From positions 1,740,501 through 1,804,500 of the forward strand of contig NZ_VHJK01000001.1 in assembly GCF_007004095.1 (NCBI RefSeq): 64,000 bases of DNA. Direction: 5' to 3'. Both the position numbers and the translations under genes were made by a program. Shown piece by piece: positions 19,167 through 26,916 of the stretch; the stretch's first letter is position 1, and every line of letters starts with the position of its first letter. Under the pieces are notes generated by a model that was given only the letters and a program-made list of their open reading frames with translations, had not been told where the DNA came from and searched no databases. The stretch comes from Erythrobacter insulae (GTDB lineage Bacteria; Pseudomonadota; Alphaproteobacteria; Sphingomonadales; Sphingomonadaceae).

Positions 19167-19449
19167 AAGGCAGGCGTAGCGCGACTTTGCGCGAATGACC
19201 AAATGTGAGGCCAAATATTACGCAAATCAGCAATAATTAGGTAATCCGGCGATACTGTGCTACATCATCTCCGCTGACGTCGGAATACGCGACGGACTTC
19301 GACTTTTGACGACCGCCGCTTGCCCTTACCCTTTTCGAGTATCGGCCCCGGCGTAAACCAGACGACGACTTCCTTTTCCTGAACGATTTGACGCACGACT
19401 GCCTGGCATGTTCGCCGGGCGGCACTCTTGTTCTTGAAAGGAACATCGC
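19167..19449 (+). other. Non-coding leader ahead of the cold-shock gene
   Basis: About 280 bases without a convincing gene. The DUF188 promoter must lie at the left end. The right part probably forms a long 5' untranslated leader of the cold-shock gene, as is common for csp mRNAs; the ribosome site is AAAGGAAC at 19438-19445. No specific thermosensor fold was worked out. Confidence 0.4.
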
Positions 19450-19662
19450 ATGGCCAAGACTGGCACCGTAAAATTCTTCAACACCGACAAAGGCTATGGT
19501 TTTATCCAGCCTGACGATGGTGGCAACGACAGCTTCGTCCACATCAGCGCCGTTCAGGCTGCTGGCATGCACTCGCTCGACAAAGAGCAGCGCGTCAATT
19601 TTGACGTCGAAGTGGGCCGGAACGGCAAAGAAAGCGCCGTAAACCTGTCGGCTGCTGACTAA
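19450..19662 (+). CDS. Cold-shock domain protein
   Basis: 70 residues, one complete cold-shock domain: TGTVKFFNTDKGYGFIQPDD carries the RNP1 motif (KGYGFI) and DSFVHISAVQ carries the RNP2-type motif (FVHIS). Single-stranded RNA/DNA-binding chaperone of the CspA family. Followed by a GC-rich hairpin that may terminate transcription before the next small gene. Confidence 0.93.
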   Translation: MAKTGTVKFFNTDKGYGFIQPDDGGNDSFVHISAVQAAGMHSLDKEQRVNFDVEVGRNGKESAVNLSAAD

Positions 19663-19673
19663 ATTGGATGTGC

Positions 19674-19710
19674 GGGCGCGGCGGCTGTAATGCTGCTGCG
19701 CCCCATCCTT
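19674..19710 (+). terminator. Possible terminator after the cold-shock gene
   Basis: GGGCGCGGCGGC (19674-19685) can pair with GCTGCTGCGCCC (19692-19703) at 10 of 12 positions with a 6-base loop, followed by a weak T-rich stretch (ATCCTTTCTT). Weaker than the other terminators in this window. Confidence 0.5.
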
Positions 19711-19746
19711 TCTTCGCCATTCCCTCCACTCCTTCAGGAGCCAATA

Positions 19747-19962
19747 ATGGCCCAGACATATGAATTCTATCGCGACCGCGCCGATGAGGCCGCGACCAAA
19801 GCGAAAGAAGCGACTTTGGATAATGTCCGCGATCGCGAATTGCGGTCGGAAAAAACGTGGCGTGCGCTGGCCAACCAGGCTCAAAAAGTCGCCGCCGACC
19901 GAGCGAAAGCCGAAGATGAGCGCGCGGCAAAACGTGCAGCCGAGGCAATCGCAGAGCAATAG
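19747..19962 (+). CDS. Small charged helical protein
   Basis: 71 residues from the ATG at 19747, preceded by TCAGGAG. The sequence is almost entirely a charged amphipathic helix rich in Ala, Lys, Glu and Arg (for example AKAEDERAAKRAAEAIAEQ), probably a coiled coil. No recognisable family or function. It sits between the cold-shock gene and the hibernation-factor gene, all on the plus strand. Confidence 0.65.
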   Translation: MAQTYEFYRDRADEAATKAKEATLDNVRDRELRSEKTWRALANQAQKVAADRAKAEDERAAKRAAEAIAEQ

Positions 19963-20047
19963 TTTACACTCGCAATCGGGCTCAAACTTCCCATATTATG
20001 CGCAGGCGATACGTTCGCCTTGTTTAGCATTGAGAGAGGAGACCCCG

Positions 20048-20401
20048 ATGTCCGACATGCAGTTTCAATTCAATTCCGATAGCTCTGTAATGGGCACTGA
20101 CAATGTCGCGGAACGGATCGAAAATCAGGTTCGTCATAAACTCGCCCGGTTTGAAGATCGCCTGACCCGGCTTGAAGTGCATGTTTCCGATGAAAATGCG
20201 CGCAAGGGCGGGGCAGACGACAAAACCTGCCTGATCGAAGCGCGTCCGCGCGGCGGAAAGCCGCTCGGCGTGACGGAACATGCATCAGACATCGATACCG
20301 CCGCCCGAAAAGCGGCAAATGTGCTCGCGCAAAGGCTGGAACGGCATTTCGGCAAAAGCGAAAAGCACAAGCATGAGCCGCGACCTGACAAAGTTTTGTG
20401 A
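20048..20401 (+). CDS. hpf: Ribosome hibernation-promoting factor family protein
   Basis: 117 residues matching the short HPF/RaiA (S30AE) fold: an N-terminal strand, a helix (VAERIENQVRHKLARF), strands LTRLEVHVSDEN and CLIEARPRGGKPLGV, and a C-terminal helix (AARKAANVLAQRLERHF). It binds the 30S decoding region and silences ribosomes in stationary phase or stress. It lacks the C-terminal dimerisation domain of long HPF, so it would act like short HPF or RaiA. Ribosome site GAGAGGAG upstream. The neighbours are also stress-related. Confidence 0.8.
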   Translation: MSDMQFQFNSDSSVMGTDNVAERIENQVRHKLARFEDRLTRLEVHVSDENARKGGADDKTCLIEARPRGGKPLGVTEHASDIDTAARKAANVLAQRLERHFGKSEKHKHEPRPDKVL

Positions 20402-20408
20402 GGCGCGA

Positions 20409-20990
20409 TTAGGGGCCAGGTTGCTGGGTTAAACGCACCAGGCTCCAATCATAACCAAGCTCGCGGACTCGCTCTTCCAATCGGGCTTTAAGTTCAGGTG
20501 AAGGGCGAGCCTCGCGGGTCAGCATCCAAAGATAGCGACCGCTTGGTTCACCCACAATTGACCATGGATATTGGCCGCTGGCATCAGGATCGCCGCGATC
20601 AAGCACCCAGTAGTCGCCATAAAATGGGCCGAAAAAGCTGACCTTAAGCTTCGCGCCCTGGCTGCCTGCAACCACTTTGGCCTTGCCTGTGGATTGATCG
20701 AATTCGCCGTCCAAGCCATTTTTGTAACAGGAATTGACGACCCGGATTTTCGCATTGCCTGATGTCTCGCGCAGCGAATATTCCGCCGTCACACCCTCGC
20801 ACCCCGTCTGGAAGGGCGCTTCGTACCGGCCGTATTCGTACCACGTCCCAAGATAGGCAGGTAAGGCGACTGGCCTTGACGGTTGCGGCACCGCTATATT
20901 GCCGACCGGACCGGGCGATCCAACACACGCGCCGAGGTTGAGCGCCCAGCCGGCGAGCGCGCTTGCGATAATTTTTTTAGAAAACATCAT
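20409..20990 (-). CDS. blc: Outer-membrane lipoprotein lipocalin
   Basis: 193 residues. Lipoprotein signal with lipobox LGAC (Cys22), then the lipocalin hallmark YLGTWYEYGRYEAPFQ (GxW motif) and the later GPFYGDYWVLD and YLWMLTREARP segments of the Blc/apolipoprotein-D type. Blc-type proteins bind lipids or lysophospholipids and belong to stress regulons in other bacteria. Two adjacent ATG codons begin the gene. An EcfG-type promoter lies directly upstream. It converges on hpf with only a 7-base gap. Confidence 0.9.
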   Translation of the reverse strand: MMFSKKIIASALAGWALNLGACVGSPGPVGNIAVPQPSRPVALPAYLGTWYEYGRYEAPFQTGCEGVTAEYSLRETSGNAKIRVVNSCYKNGLDGEFDQSTGKAKVVAGSQGAKLKVSFFGPFYGDYWVLDRGDPDASGQYPWSIVGEPSGRYLWMLTREARPSPELKARLEERVRELGYDWSLVRLTQQPGP

Positions 20991-20998
20991 GCGCTTTG

Positions 20999-21024
20999 AA
21001 CGGCGGAGCGCTTCGCATGGTTCC
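20999..21024 (-). promoter_or_regulatory. EcfG-type promoter of the lipocalin gene
   Basis: On the minus strand GGAAC (21024-21020) and CGTT (21002-20999) are separated by 17 bases, matching the alphaproteobacterial general-stress sigma factor consensus. The -10 element ends only 8 bases before the first ATG, so the transcript would have almost no leader. Confidence 0.65.
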
Positions 21025-21028
21025 GCCT

Positions 21029-22009
21029 TTAGCCTTCGGAGCTTTCGTCCAGCCCCAGAAACGGGCCAAGTTCATCCCAATTGTCACGCACGATCTGGCG
21101 CCCGCGCTCGATATTCTCGGCGATAAGTTCGGGCACGAATTCAAGCGTCTTATGCAGATTGGTCGGCGGCCTCAGCACCATGGTTGGCACAAAACTGTAT
21201 CGATCAATCTGCGCACCCAGCGGTTCCATCACTTTCGCAATCTGCGCGGGGGAAAGCCCTGTGCCCTCCAATTCGGCGCGTTGCTTGGCTTCCGCTTCGA
21301 GCAGGTGGTTGATCAAATCGACGTTGCCCAAGTCATTGTCGGCGACTTCCTCGGTCAAAAGGTCCACCGATCGCAAACCGATTTTTACGACGTTCCTGTA
21401 TTCTTCGGGCTCGGTTGCCTTGGGCCCCTCGGCCCGTACCGCGAGGATTGCCCGAGGCCGTTCGCGCAGAGCCGCGCGCAAAGGTGTGACATCGCGCAAG
21501 CCGCCATCGACCCATTGTTCGAGCAGCCCGTTTTCATCGCGGGTCCTGAACGGAGGGAAGGCCGGTGGCTGAGCGGCGCTGGCATACACCCAATCCGCGA
21601 TATTATCGGTATTTTCGCCAACAATCCGAAGTTGTCCGTTGGTCAGGTTTGCGACTGCCAGACGCAGTTTTTTCCCGGTCGCGCGGATCTTTGCATCGTC
21701 AAATGTCTGATGGAGCAAAGTACGCAGTGGCCCGGTGCTAAACAGCGAATCCTTGCCGGTTAAAACCGCCCAGATTTCGCCGCCCCGGCTGCGATAAATG
21801 TCATCGTTTCCTGTGATGCCAGTCCACAGATCGAGCAGTTTTCCGATATCATTTTGCGCCACACCCGCAGCTTGGATCGCACCCGTTGATGTGCCGACAA
21901 CTGTTTCAAAATCGACCCCGCGCTGTTCGATCAATTCATCGAGAACGCCCACCTGAAATGCGCCGTGCGCGCCGCCACCGCTTAATGCAAGTCCGAGACC
22001 ACCTGCCAT
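21029..22009 (-). CDS. Patatin-like phospholipase
   Basis: 326 residues. Full patatin catalytic set: oxyanion loop LSGGGAHGAFQVGVL, nucleophile motif GTSTG (Ser41) and DGG (Asp168). Predicted acyl hydrolase acting on phospholipids or related esters. No signal peptide, so cytoplasmic or membrane-associated. The start is at 22009, preceded by AGGAGAG on the minus strand. It lies just upstream of the lipocalin gene, so membrane-lipid turnover may be a shared theme, but the lipocalin has its own promoter in the 38-base gap. Confidence 0.9.
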   Translation of the reverse strand: MAGGLGLALSGGGAHGAFQVGVLDELIEQRGVDFETVVGTSTGAIQAAGVAQNDIGKLLDLWTGITGNDDIYRSRGGEIWAVLTGKDSLFSTGPLRTLLHQTFDDAKIRATGKKLRLAVANLTNGQLRIVGENTDNIADWVYASAAQPPAFPPFRTRDENGLLEQWVDGGLRDVTPLRAALRERPRAILAVRAEGPKATEPEEYRNVVKIGLRSVDLLTEEVADNDLGNVDLINHLLEAEAKQRAELEGTGLSPAQIAKVMEPLGAQIDRYSFVPTMVLRPPTNLHKTLEFVPELIAENIERGRQIVRDNWDELGPFLGLDESSEG

Positions 22010-22073
22010 GATTGCTCTCCTAAAAAAGCCGCGCTGCTCCGATCACAGGCGGCCCCGGTTGCAAGAATTGTTA

Positions 22074-22400
22074 TCAGGCGGGGACCATTTCTCCAGACCA
22101 TCCGTATTGCAATCCATCGGTTGAATCGGTGCGGATAAGGTTCATGCTGATGGAAACCGGTGCGCTCCCTGGACCTTTCATTGTCCCTCCGACGGCGATG
22201 AATTCAGGCGCAGTCTGATCATCGCTTCCACCGAGAAAGAACGCAGAATAGTTGCGTCCAGGCACACTATCGGCAGCGGCCCATTCGCCTGTTACGGCGT
22301 AATTCACGTCTTGGAATACGACAGTCCCGGCCATTTGCCCGTTTCCATTTGCGCTTACATTGATTGATGCACTTCCATCAGTGCTTTTCATTACCCACAT
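22074..22400 (-). CDS. Hypothetical protein, 108 residues
   Basis: Begins MWVMKSTDGSASINVSANG with a good ribosome site (GGGGGA) on the minus strand 6 bases upstream. The composition (Gly, Ser, Asn, Thr, alternating hydrophobic residues) suggests an all-beta soluble protein, with no signal peptide and no cysteines. No family recognised. It stands alone between the patatin gene and the photolyase-like gene on the same strand. Confidence 0.6.
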   Translation of the reverse strand: MWVMKSTDGSASINVSANGNGQMAGTVVFQDVNYAVTGEWAAADSVPGRNYSAFFLGGSDDQTAPEFIAVGGTMKGPGSAPVSISMNLIRTDSTDGLQYGWSGEMVPA

Positions 22401-22558
22401 AAATTTCCCCCTTGAACTCGAATAGAGATCGTTAGATTTTGCGCACCCTGCCGTGTTTACTGCATGAGAATTGGAAGAAGAGATAGGGGAAATTAGTGGC
22501 AGGCTGAAATATGCAGCATAGTGATTGTCGCAAATGGCGGTGTCTTTATGGTCGTAAC
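22401..22558. other. Intergenic region, nothing specific recognised
   Basis: 158 bases between two minus-strand genes. It probably contains the promoter of the 108-residue gene. No EcfG-type site, hairpin terminator or small ORF with a credible ribosome site was found. Confidence 0.4.
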
Positions 22559-23809
22559 TTATGAAACAGCGACAGAAAGGCCGTTGATCCCCGTCTCATC
22601 TAGGATATCCGGAATCTTCTTTTTCACGCCGAAAAATCCGGCTTTGGCCAATGGCCATGTTGCGCGGTTCAGATCGTCTAATAAAATTGCGAGCCGGTCA
22701 GCCTCTATGATGGGCGACAATTCAGGCATCAACGCATCGCGTGTCCAGCCTTGCGGCAGGTACGGCACGGCAATGCGATCCAAGTTTGCGCCGCGTAAGA
22801 TGGTTTCAAGCCCGCCTTCGTTGTTCCAAAACTTCGCATCGCAGCCATAGGCACGAGCCGCTTCTTCCACGCCAAGACTGACTGCAGTTTGTGCAAATTC
22901 CCGGGCTGGCTCTCCAACTGCCATGGTTGATCGCGCATCAGGGCGCGCGGCTCCAATTATCAGCGACGGTGCAGAGGGCAGGTTAAGCGGCACATGGCTT
23001 GCGTTTTCATCATGCAGGAGCAGGGCGTAAGGCCGATCGAGTGTGTTTTCGGCATATGGTGCGGGCAGATCCAGCGCCTGCCGCGCATATTCGCGATTGT
23101 CTTGGAGCGGCTCAGCCTCCTGTGCCAATCCTTCCGCAGTCAACGGGCCGCCAGATTGGTTCGCTGTATACCGCTCGATGTTATCGGGTCGGGCCTGATA
23201 GGTTTTCCCTTTTGTGTGGAGGCCGCCAACCCACCGCCAGCTCAACGTGTTTGACGCCGCATCCCCATCCATCAGGTGGCGCACAAAGAAATCGGCACCC
23301 AGCGTCCAATCGAGTTTAAGCGTGAATATCCAAATGCTCGCGAACCACATGCGTGCATGGTTGTGAAGGTATCCATGCTCGGTCAATTCGCGGGCCCATG
23401 TGTCAAAGGCTGCGATTCCGGTTCGGCCCTCGATTGCCTCTGTGTAGGCTTTTTTCAGGCCGGCATTGCGGTCCAGCGCCGCAATAGCATCGCTGCGTTG
23501 ACTACAATAGTCGCGCCAGATTGCCGGTCGCTGCTCCAGATATCCCTTGAAATAGACGCGCCAGAAAACCTCTGCGACAAATTTTTCCGATGCGTCGCTG
23601 CTATGGTTGGCAAGGGCGCAATTGATGACTTCCGCTTCTGAAATCACGCCTGCGTGAAGCCAGGGCGACAATTGCGAGACATTCTGCCGCATACCGCTGT
23701 CGGGAACACCGTCATCGTAGTTGCGTGTATTGGCGTAATGTCGCCCTGCGCGGGGAAGAAATTGATTAAGCTGCGCGATGGCGGCAGCGCGTGTCGGTGT
23801 GAAAGTCAT
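22559..23809 (-). CDS. Photolyase/cryptochrome-like protein with the FAD domain at the N-terminus
   Basis: 416 residues. The photolyase FAD-binding domain occupies about residues 1-240, with recognisable signatures QLSPWLHAGVIS, EVFWRVYFKGYLEQRP, GYLHNHARMWFASIW and GADFFVRHLMDGDAASNT followed by SWRWVGG. In ordinary photolyases an N-terminal alpha/beta antenna domain of about 200 residues precedes this; here it is absent. Instead a C-terminal region (about 260-416) with Rossmann-like alternation (PYALLLHDENAS, PSLIIGAARPD, RIAVPYLPQGW) follows, giving a permuted order. DNA repair or light sensing is plausible. A near-consensus EcfG-type promoter lies upstream. Confidence 0.8.
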   Translation of the reverse strand: MTFTPTRAAAIAQLNQFLPRAGRHYANTRNYDDGVPDSGMRQNVSQLSPWLHAGVISEAEVINCALANHSSDASEKFVAEVFWRVYFKGYLEQRPAIWRDYCSQRSDAIAALDRNAGLKKAYTEAIEGRTGIAAFDTWARELTEHGYLHNHARMWFASIWIFTLKLDWTLGADFFVRHLMDGDAASNTLSWRWVGGLHTKGKTYQARPDNIERYTANQSGGPLTAEGLAQEAEPLQDNREYARQALDLPAPYAENTLDRPYALLLHDENASHVPLNLPSAPSLIIGAARPDARSTMAVGEPAREFAQTAVSLGVEEAARAYGCDAKFWNNEGGLETILRGANLDRIAVPYLPQGWTRDALMPELSPIIEADRLAILLDDLNRATWPLAKAGFFGVKKKIPDILDETGINGLSVAVS

Positions 23810-23817
23810 GATCGTTT

Positions 23818-23842
23818 AACCGCGTATTCGGTTCACGGTTCC
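23818..23842 (-). promoter_or_regulatory. Near-consensus EcfG-type promoter of the photolyase-like gene
   Basis: Minus strand GGAAC (23842-23838), 16-base spacer, then GGTT (23821-23818) in place of CGTT. The element ends 8 bases before the ATG, the same tight geometry as the lipocalin promoter. One mismatch in the -10 makes this less certain. Confidence 0.45.
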
Positions 23843-23908
23843 TGATCGGGCGGGGCAGCGTTCAATCCGCGCCGCATAATATTATTTCACGGCGAGGACA
23901 TATATTTT

Positions 23909-23933
23909 GGAACATCCAAGCGGCTTGTCCGTT
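23909..23933 (+). promoter_or_regulatory. EcfG-type promoter of the fasciclin gene
   Basis: GGAAC (23909-23913), 16-base spacer, CGTT (23930-23933): an exact match to the general-stress consensus, 85 bases upstream of the fasciclin start. Confidence 0.75.
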
Positions 23934-24018
23934 CGTAGTTATGAAGGGGAAAGGCTTTGCCCATGGCTTCCGCGCCGCCCCGAAAATCAACACCGACATG
24001 TAAATTCAAGGATTTCCT

Positions 24019-24591
24019 ATGAAAACGCTCAATATCACTCTCGCATCGACTATTGCTCTTGCACTGGCAGCATGTGCCCCAGAAGCCGAAACCGGCGACG
24101 CGATGACTGCCGACGAAACTTCCGTAGCCGAAGATGCCGTTGCAGCTGGAACCATTGTCGAAGTCGCACAGGGCGACGAAACATTCTCGACCTTGGTCGC
24201 AGCCGTAACAGCCGCCGGTCTTGGTGAAACGCTTTCGGGCGAAGGACCGTTCACCGTGTTCGCGCCAACCAATGATGCGTTCGCAAAGATCCCAGCCGAA
24301 ACGCTGACGGAGCTGACCACCAACGACACCGAAACGCTCGGAAGCATTCTGACGTACCACGTTGTCGAAGGCGCCGTTGACGCCGCAACACTGACAGCAG
24401 CCATCGAAGGTGCCGGTGAAGAAGGCTACACCGTAACGACCGTAAACGGCGGCACATTGACCGCGACGATCGTCGACGGCGCAGTGGTCCTCACCGATGC
24501 GGCTGGCGGAACAGCGACTGTCACCGCGACAGACGTGGAAGCATCCAATGGTCTCGTCCACGTGATCGACACCGTGCTGATGCCAGCGTAA
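24019..24591 (+). CDS. Fasciclin (FAS1) domain lipoprotein
   Basis: 190 residues. Lipoprotein signal with lipobox LAAC (Cys19), a short acidic linker, then one complete FAS1 domain: FSTLVAAVTAAGLGETL, FTVFAPTNDAFAKIP (H1 motif), LTYHVVEG (with the conserved YH) and ASNGLVHVIDTVLMP (H2 motif). FAS1 proteins mediate adhesion at the cell surface; function here unknown. Preceded by an EcfG-type promoter and followed by a terminator at 24633-24660, so it is a single-gene stress-controlled unit. Confidence 0.92.
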   Translation: MKTLNITLASTIALALAACAPEAETGDAMTADETSVAEDAVAAGTIVEVAQGDETFSTLVAAVTAAGLGETLSGEGPFTVFAPTNDAFAKIPAETLTELTTNDTETLGSILTYHVVEGAVDAATLTAAIEGAGEEGYTVTTVNGGTLTATIVDGAVVLTDAAGGTATVTATDVEASNGLVHVIDTVLMPA

Positions 24592-24632
24592 TCGCCGCGC
24601 ACAACAAGAGATAGATCATAATTGATCACGCG

Positions 24633-24660
24633 AAGGCGGGCCCAGATGGGTCCGCCTTTT
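24633..24660 (+). terminator. Terminator of the fasciclin gene
   Basis: AAGGCGGGCCC (24633-24643) pairs with GGGTCCGCCTT (24648-24658) around a 4-base loop, followed by TT, 40 bases after the fasciclin stop. Confidence 0.8.
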
Positions 24661-24693
24661 GCGTTTGACAGGGCACCGCGTTATGCGGACCCG

Positions 24694-25176
24694 ATGCAGC
24701 ATGAATTGACGATAGAGCGCCGTTGGGCATTAGGATGCACGTCATTGAAATGGGTGTCATTGACAGGCGTGCTCCTTCTCACCGCGTGTTCGGCCAGCGA
24801 CGGAATTGACGAAGATGGCGCGGTATTCGGCGGCATCAGCCCAGAAGCGACAATCAATCTGGTTGGGAATGAGCCGTTCTGGGGGTTTCAGATCGTTCCA
24901 GAGGGGATGGGATACACCGCGACTTATACCACCCCGGAAAACATCGCAGGTACTGCCGCGATGGTCACTCGGTTTGAAGGCAATAACGGGCTTGGCTTTT
25001 CAGGCGAACTCGATGATGCAGCTTTGCAAATCGCGCTGACGCCGGGTGAGTGCAGCGATACGATGAGCGATGCGATTTATCCCTATACCGCAACCGTGTC
25101 GGTGGGCGATGTGACGCTGTTTGGGTGCGGCTATACCAGCGATGAGCCGGCATCAGTGGGTCCTAACGCGCTTTAG
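24694..25176 (+). CDS. COG3650-like lipoprotein
   Basis: 160 residues from the ATG at 24694; an earlier in-frame start would lie in the preceding terminator. Lipobox LTAC (Cys32) follows a hydrophobic stretch. The mature part carries the pattern GNEPFWGFQI, LTPGECSDTMSDAIYPYTA and LFGCGYT, typical of small COG3650 proteins that often accompany META/HslJ domains. The two cysteines of the core (ECSD and FGCG) are conserved in the pattern. Role unknown, probably envelope-associated. Confidence 0.7.
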   Translation: MQHELTIERRWALGCTSLKWVSLTGVLLLTACSASDGIDEDGAVFGGISPEATINLVGNEPFWGFQIVPEGMGYTATYTTPENIAGTAAMVTRFEGNNGLGFSGELDDAALQIALTPGECSDTMSDAIYPYTATVSVGDVTLFGCGYTSDEPASVGPNAL

Positions 25177-25430
25177 ATCCTGCGCGGGTCACTGATCCCG
25201 CATTTTGCGGGGGCGCCGGCAAAATTTTCTGAGCCCCGTGTTGCAGCGCAGTGAATTGGAATTGTTCAGTAATCTGAGCAGCAATGCGCCGCATATGATG
25301 TGCAATTCATCGTACATGGACGATTTCCACGGAACGGCTCCTGTGCACTAACGTTCGATCACAGACGGACAATGGCCGTTGCTACGCCGCCTTTCTCAAA
25401 TGCGGCCGGCGCGACGGGAAAGCAGGTTTT
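25177..25430 (+). other. Upstream region of the LOV kinase
   Basis: 254 bases without a gene. It contains an EcfG-type promoter at 25331-25355 and a weak GC-rich inverted stretch near 25183-25225 that could end the preceding gene. Otherwise nothing recognisable. Confidence 0.45.
25331..25355 (+). promoter_or_regulatory. EcfG-type promoter of the LOV histidine kinase operon
   Basis: GGAAC (25331-25335), 16-base spacer, CGTT (25352-25355), an exact consensus match 75 bases before the GTG start of the kinase gene. It suggests the light sensor is itself part of the general stress regulon. Confidence 0.75.
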
Positions 25431-26516
25431 GTGAATACTGATGACGAACGCGAACCGCAGCGGGTCTCCCAGGCCTCAATGCGTTTCGATGATGCCCCTG
25501 ACAGATTTAAGGCAGGCAATGCGAGCGACCGGTTCTCCGGCGCATCAGGCGTCCTTTTTGAACAAGCCATGGCGCAAACGCGCATGGCGATTTCTTTATG
25601 CGATCCGCATGCAGAAGATTTGCCGATTGTTTTTGCCAATCGCGCATTTCGCCAACTGACCGGGTATTCCGAAGACGAGGTCCTGGGCCGAAATTGCCGT
25701 TTTCTCCAAGGGCCGAAAACCGATCCGGAGCCAATTTCGCGGATCCGCAAAGCTATTGAGAACGAAGACGTCGTCGTCGTCGAATTGCTCAACTATCGCA
25801 AGAATGGCACGACATTCTGGAACGCGCTACACCTTGGCCCGATCTATAATGACAGGGGCGAGCTGGTCTATTTCTTCGGAAGCCAGTGGGATGTCTCGGA
25901 TGTCCGCGCTGCCCGCGCCGAAGAACAGCACGCCAAAGAAATGGCGCGAGAGCTTTCGCACCGCATGAAGAACATGTTCGCGGTGATTTCCGGCATCGTC
26001 AATGTCACGGGCCGGATGCGCGGCATCCAAAGCGAGGCAGCCGAGATCAATTCGCGTATTCAGGCATTGGGCCGCGCCTACGAAACCACTTTGGATAATG
26101 CATCCAGCGGCAGCATCGAAATTGGCGAGGCAATCCGCGCTGTCCTGTCACCTTATGACCGCGATGAAGAACGATTGAAGTTCGATGGCACGAGCGCGAG
26201 CATGCCGTTCACCACCATTTCAATTGTCGGCCTGATCCTGCACGAACTCGCTGCAAACGCTACAAAACACGGCGCATGGGCATCGGAAGGCGGCAGGGTC
26301 TTGGTCAATTGGTCGCTTGTTGACGATGACAGCGCGCTTGCGATTACATGGGAAGAGCACGGCGGCCCGAAAGTGGACTCAGCTGCCATTGAAAAGGGCA
26401 CTGGCACCACGATTGTTGACCGGCTGCTTTCAGGCGGGCGTGGGTCAATTACCCGTGAATGGCGCGACACCGGTTTGTTTGTAACGGTGAAGGTGCCCAC
26501 GCGGAACGCCGCATGA
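25431..26516 (+). CDS. Blue-light LOV domain histidine kinase (HWE/HisKA_2 family)
   Basis: 361 residues from a GTG. LOV domain at about 43-160: flavin-adduct motif GRNCRFLQGP with Cys89, NYRKNGTTFWN and the conserved Gln152 in FFGSQWDVS. The kinase part starts with ELSHRMKNMFAVI (phospho-acceptor His177, HRxKN pattern) and the N box HELAANATKHGA near 271-282, as in HWE/HisKA_2 kinases. Soluble, no membrane segment. LOV kinases of this type from Erythrobacter autophosphorylate in blue light and feed PhyR- and LovR-type regulators. The stop overlaps the response regulator start (ATGA), so the two are translated together. Confidence 0.92.
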   Translation: MNTDDEREPQRVSQASMRFDDAPDRFKAGNASDRFSGASGVLFEQAMAQTRMAISLCDPHAEDLPIVFANRAFRQLTGYSEDEVLGRNCRFLQGPKTDPEPISRIRKAIENEDVVVVELLNYRKNGTTFWNALHLGPIYNDRGELVYFFGSQWDVSDVRAARAEEQHAKEMARELSHRMKNMFAVISGIVNVTGRMRGIQSEAAEINSRIQALGRAYETTLDNASSGSIEIGEAIRAVLSPYDRDEERLKFDGTSASMPFTTISIVGLILHELAANATKHGAWASEGGRVLVNWSLVDDDSALAITWEEHGGPKVDSAAIEKGTGTTIVDRLLSGGRGSITREWRDTGLFVTVKVPTRNAA

Positions 26517-26911
26517 CGCAGACCTATCGCCTTCTCATCGTTGAAGACGAACCATTGATCCTCATGGATTTGGAATTCGCAGCCGAGGATCGGCATTGCT
26601 CTGTGCATACAGCCACCAATTGCACCCATGCGATGTCGATTATTGGCGACAATCCAGATGCAATAGATGTGGCGGTGCTTGATGTTTCGCTCGGCGGCGG
26701 GGAAACCTGTTTCCCAATCGCCGATGCGCTAAGACAACGTGATATCCCGTTTATCCTGCATTCGGGCGATCTCAATCGGCATGACGAGCACATCCGGTCT
26801 TTGGACGCGCCGCTTATCGCGAAGCCATCGTCAGCCGAAAATGTAATCAGCGCCGCCATCGCATGTGCGAACGGCGGCGAGACTGGCGCTAAGCGCCCCG
26901 CCGCCGATTAA
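26513..26911 (+). CDS. Single-domain response regulator
   Basis: 132 residues, a lone receiver domain: acidic pair in VEDEP (Glu11, Asp12), phospho-acceptor Asp57 in VLDVSL, Ser84 in LHSGD and Lys104 in IAKPSS. There is no output domain, so it acts by binding partners or as a phosphate sink, as LovR does for the LOV kinase of Caulobacter. Coupled to the LOV kinase by an ATGA overlap. A link to PhyR/EcfG is inferred from the kinase type and promoter; no phyR or ecfG gene is in this window. Confidence 0.88.
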   Translation: MTQTYRLLIVEDEPLILMDLEFAAEDRHCSVHTATNCTHAMSIIGDNPDAIDVAVLDVSLGGGETCFPIADALRQRDIPFILHSGDLNRHDEHIRSLDAPLIAKPSSAENVISAAIACANGGETGAKRPAAD

Positions 26912-26916
26912 CGATT

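Noticed and set aside
19237..19959. Long minus-strand open frame across the cold-shock gene
   Set aside because: It overlaps two better-supported plus-strand genes, is low-complexity and Arg/Ser-rich, and has no family features; taken as a shadow of the cold-shock gene.
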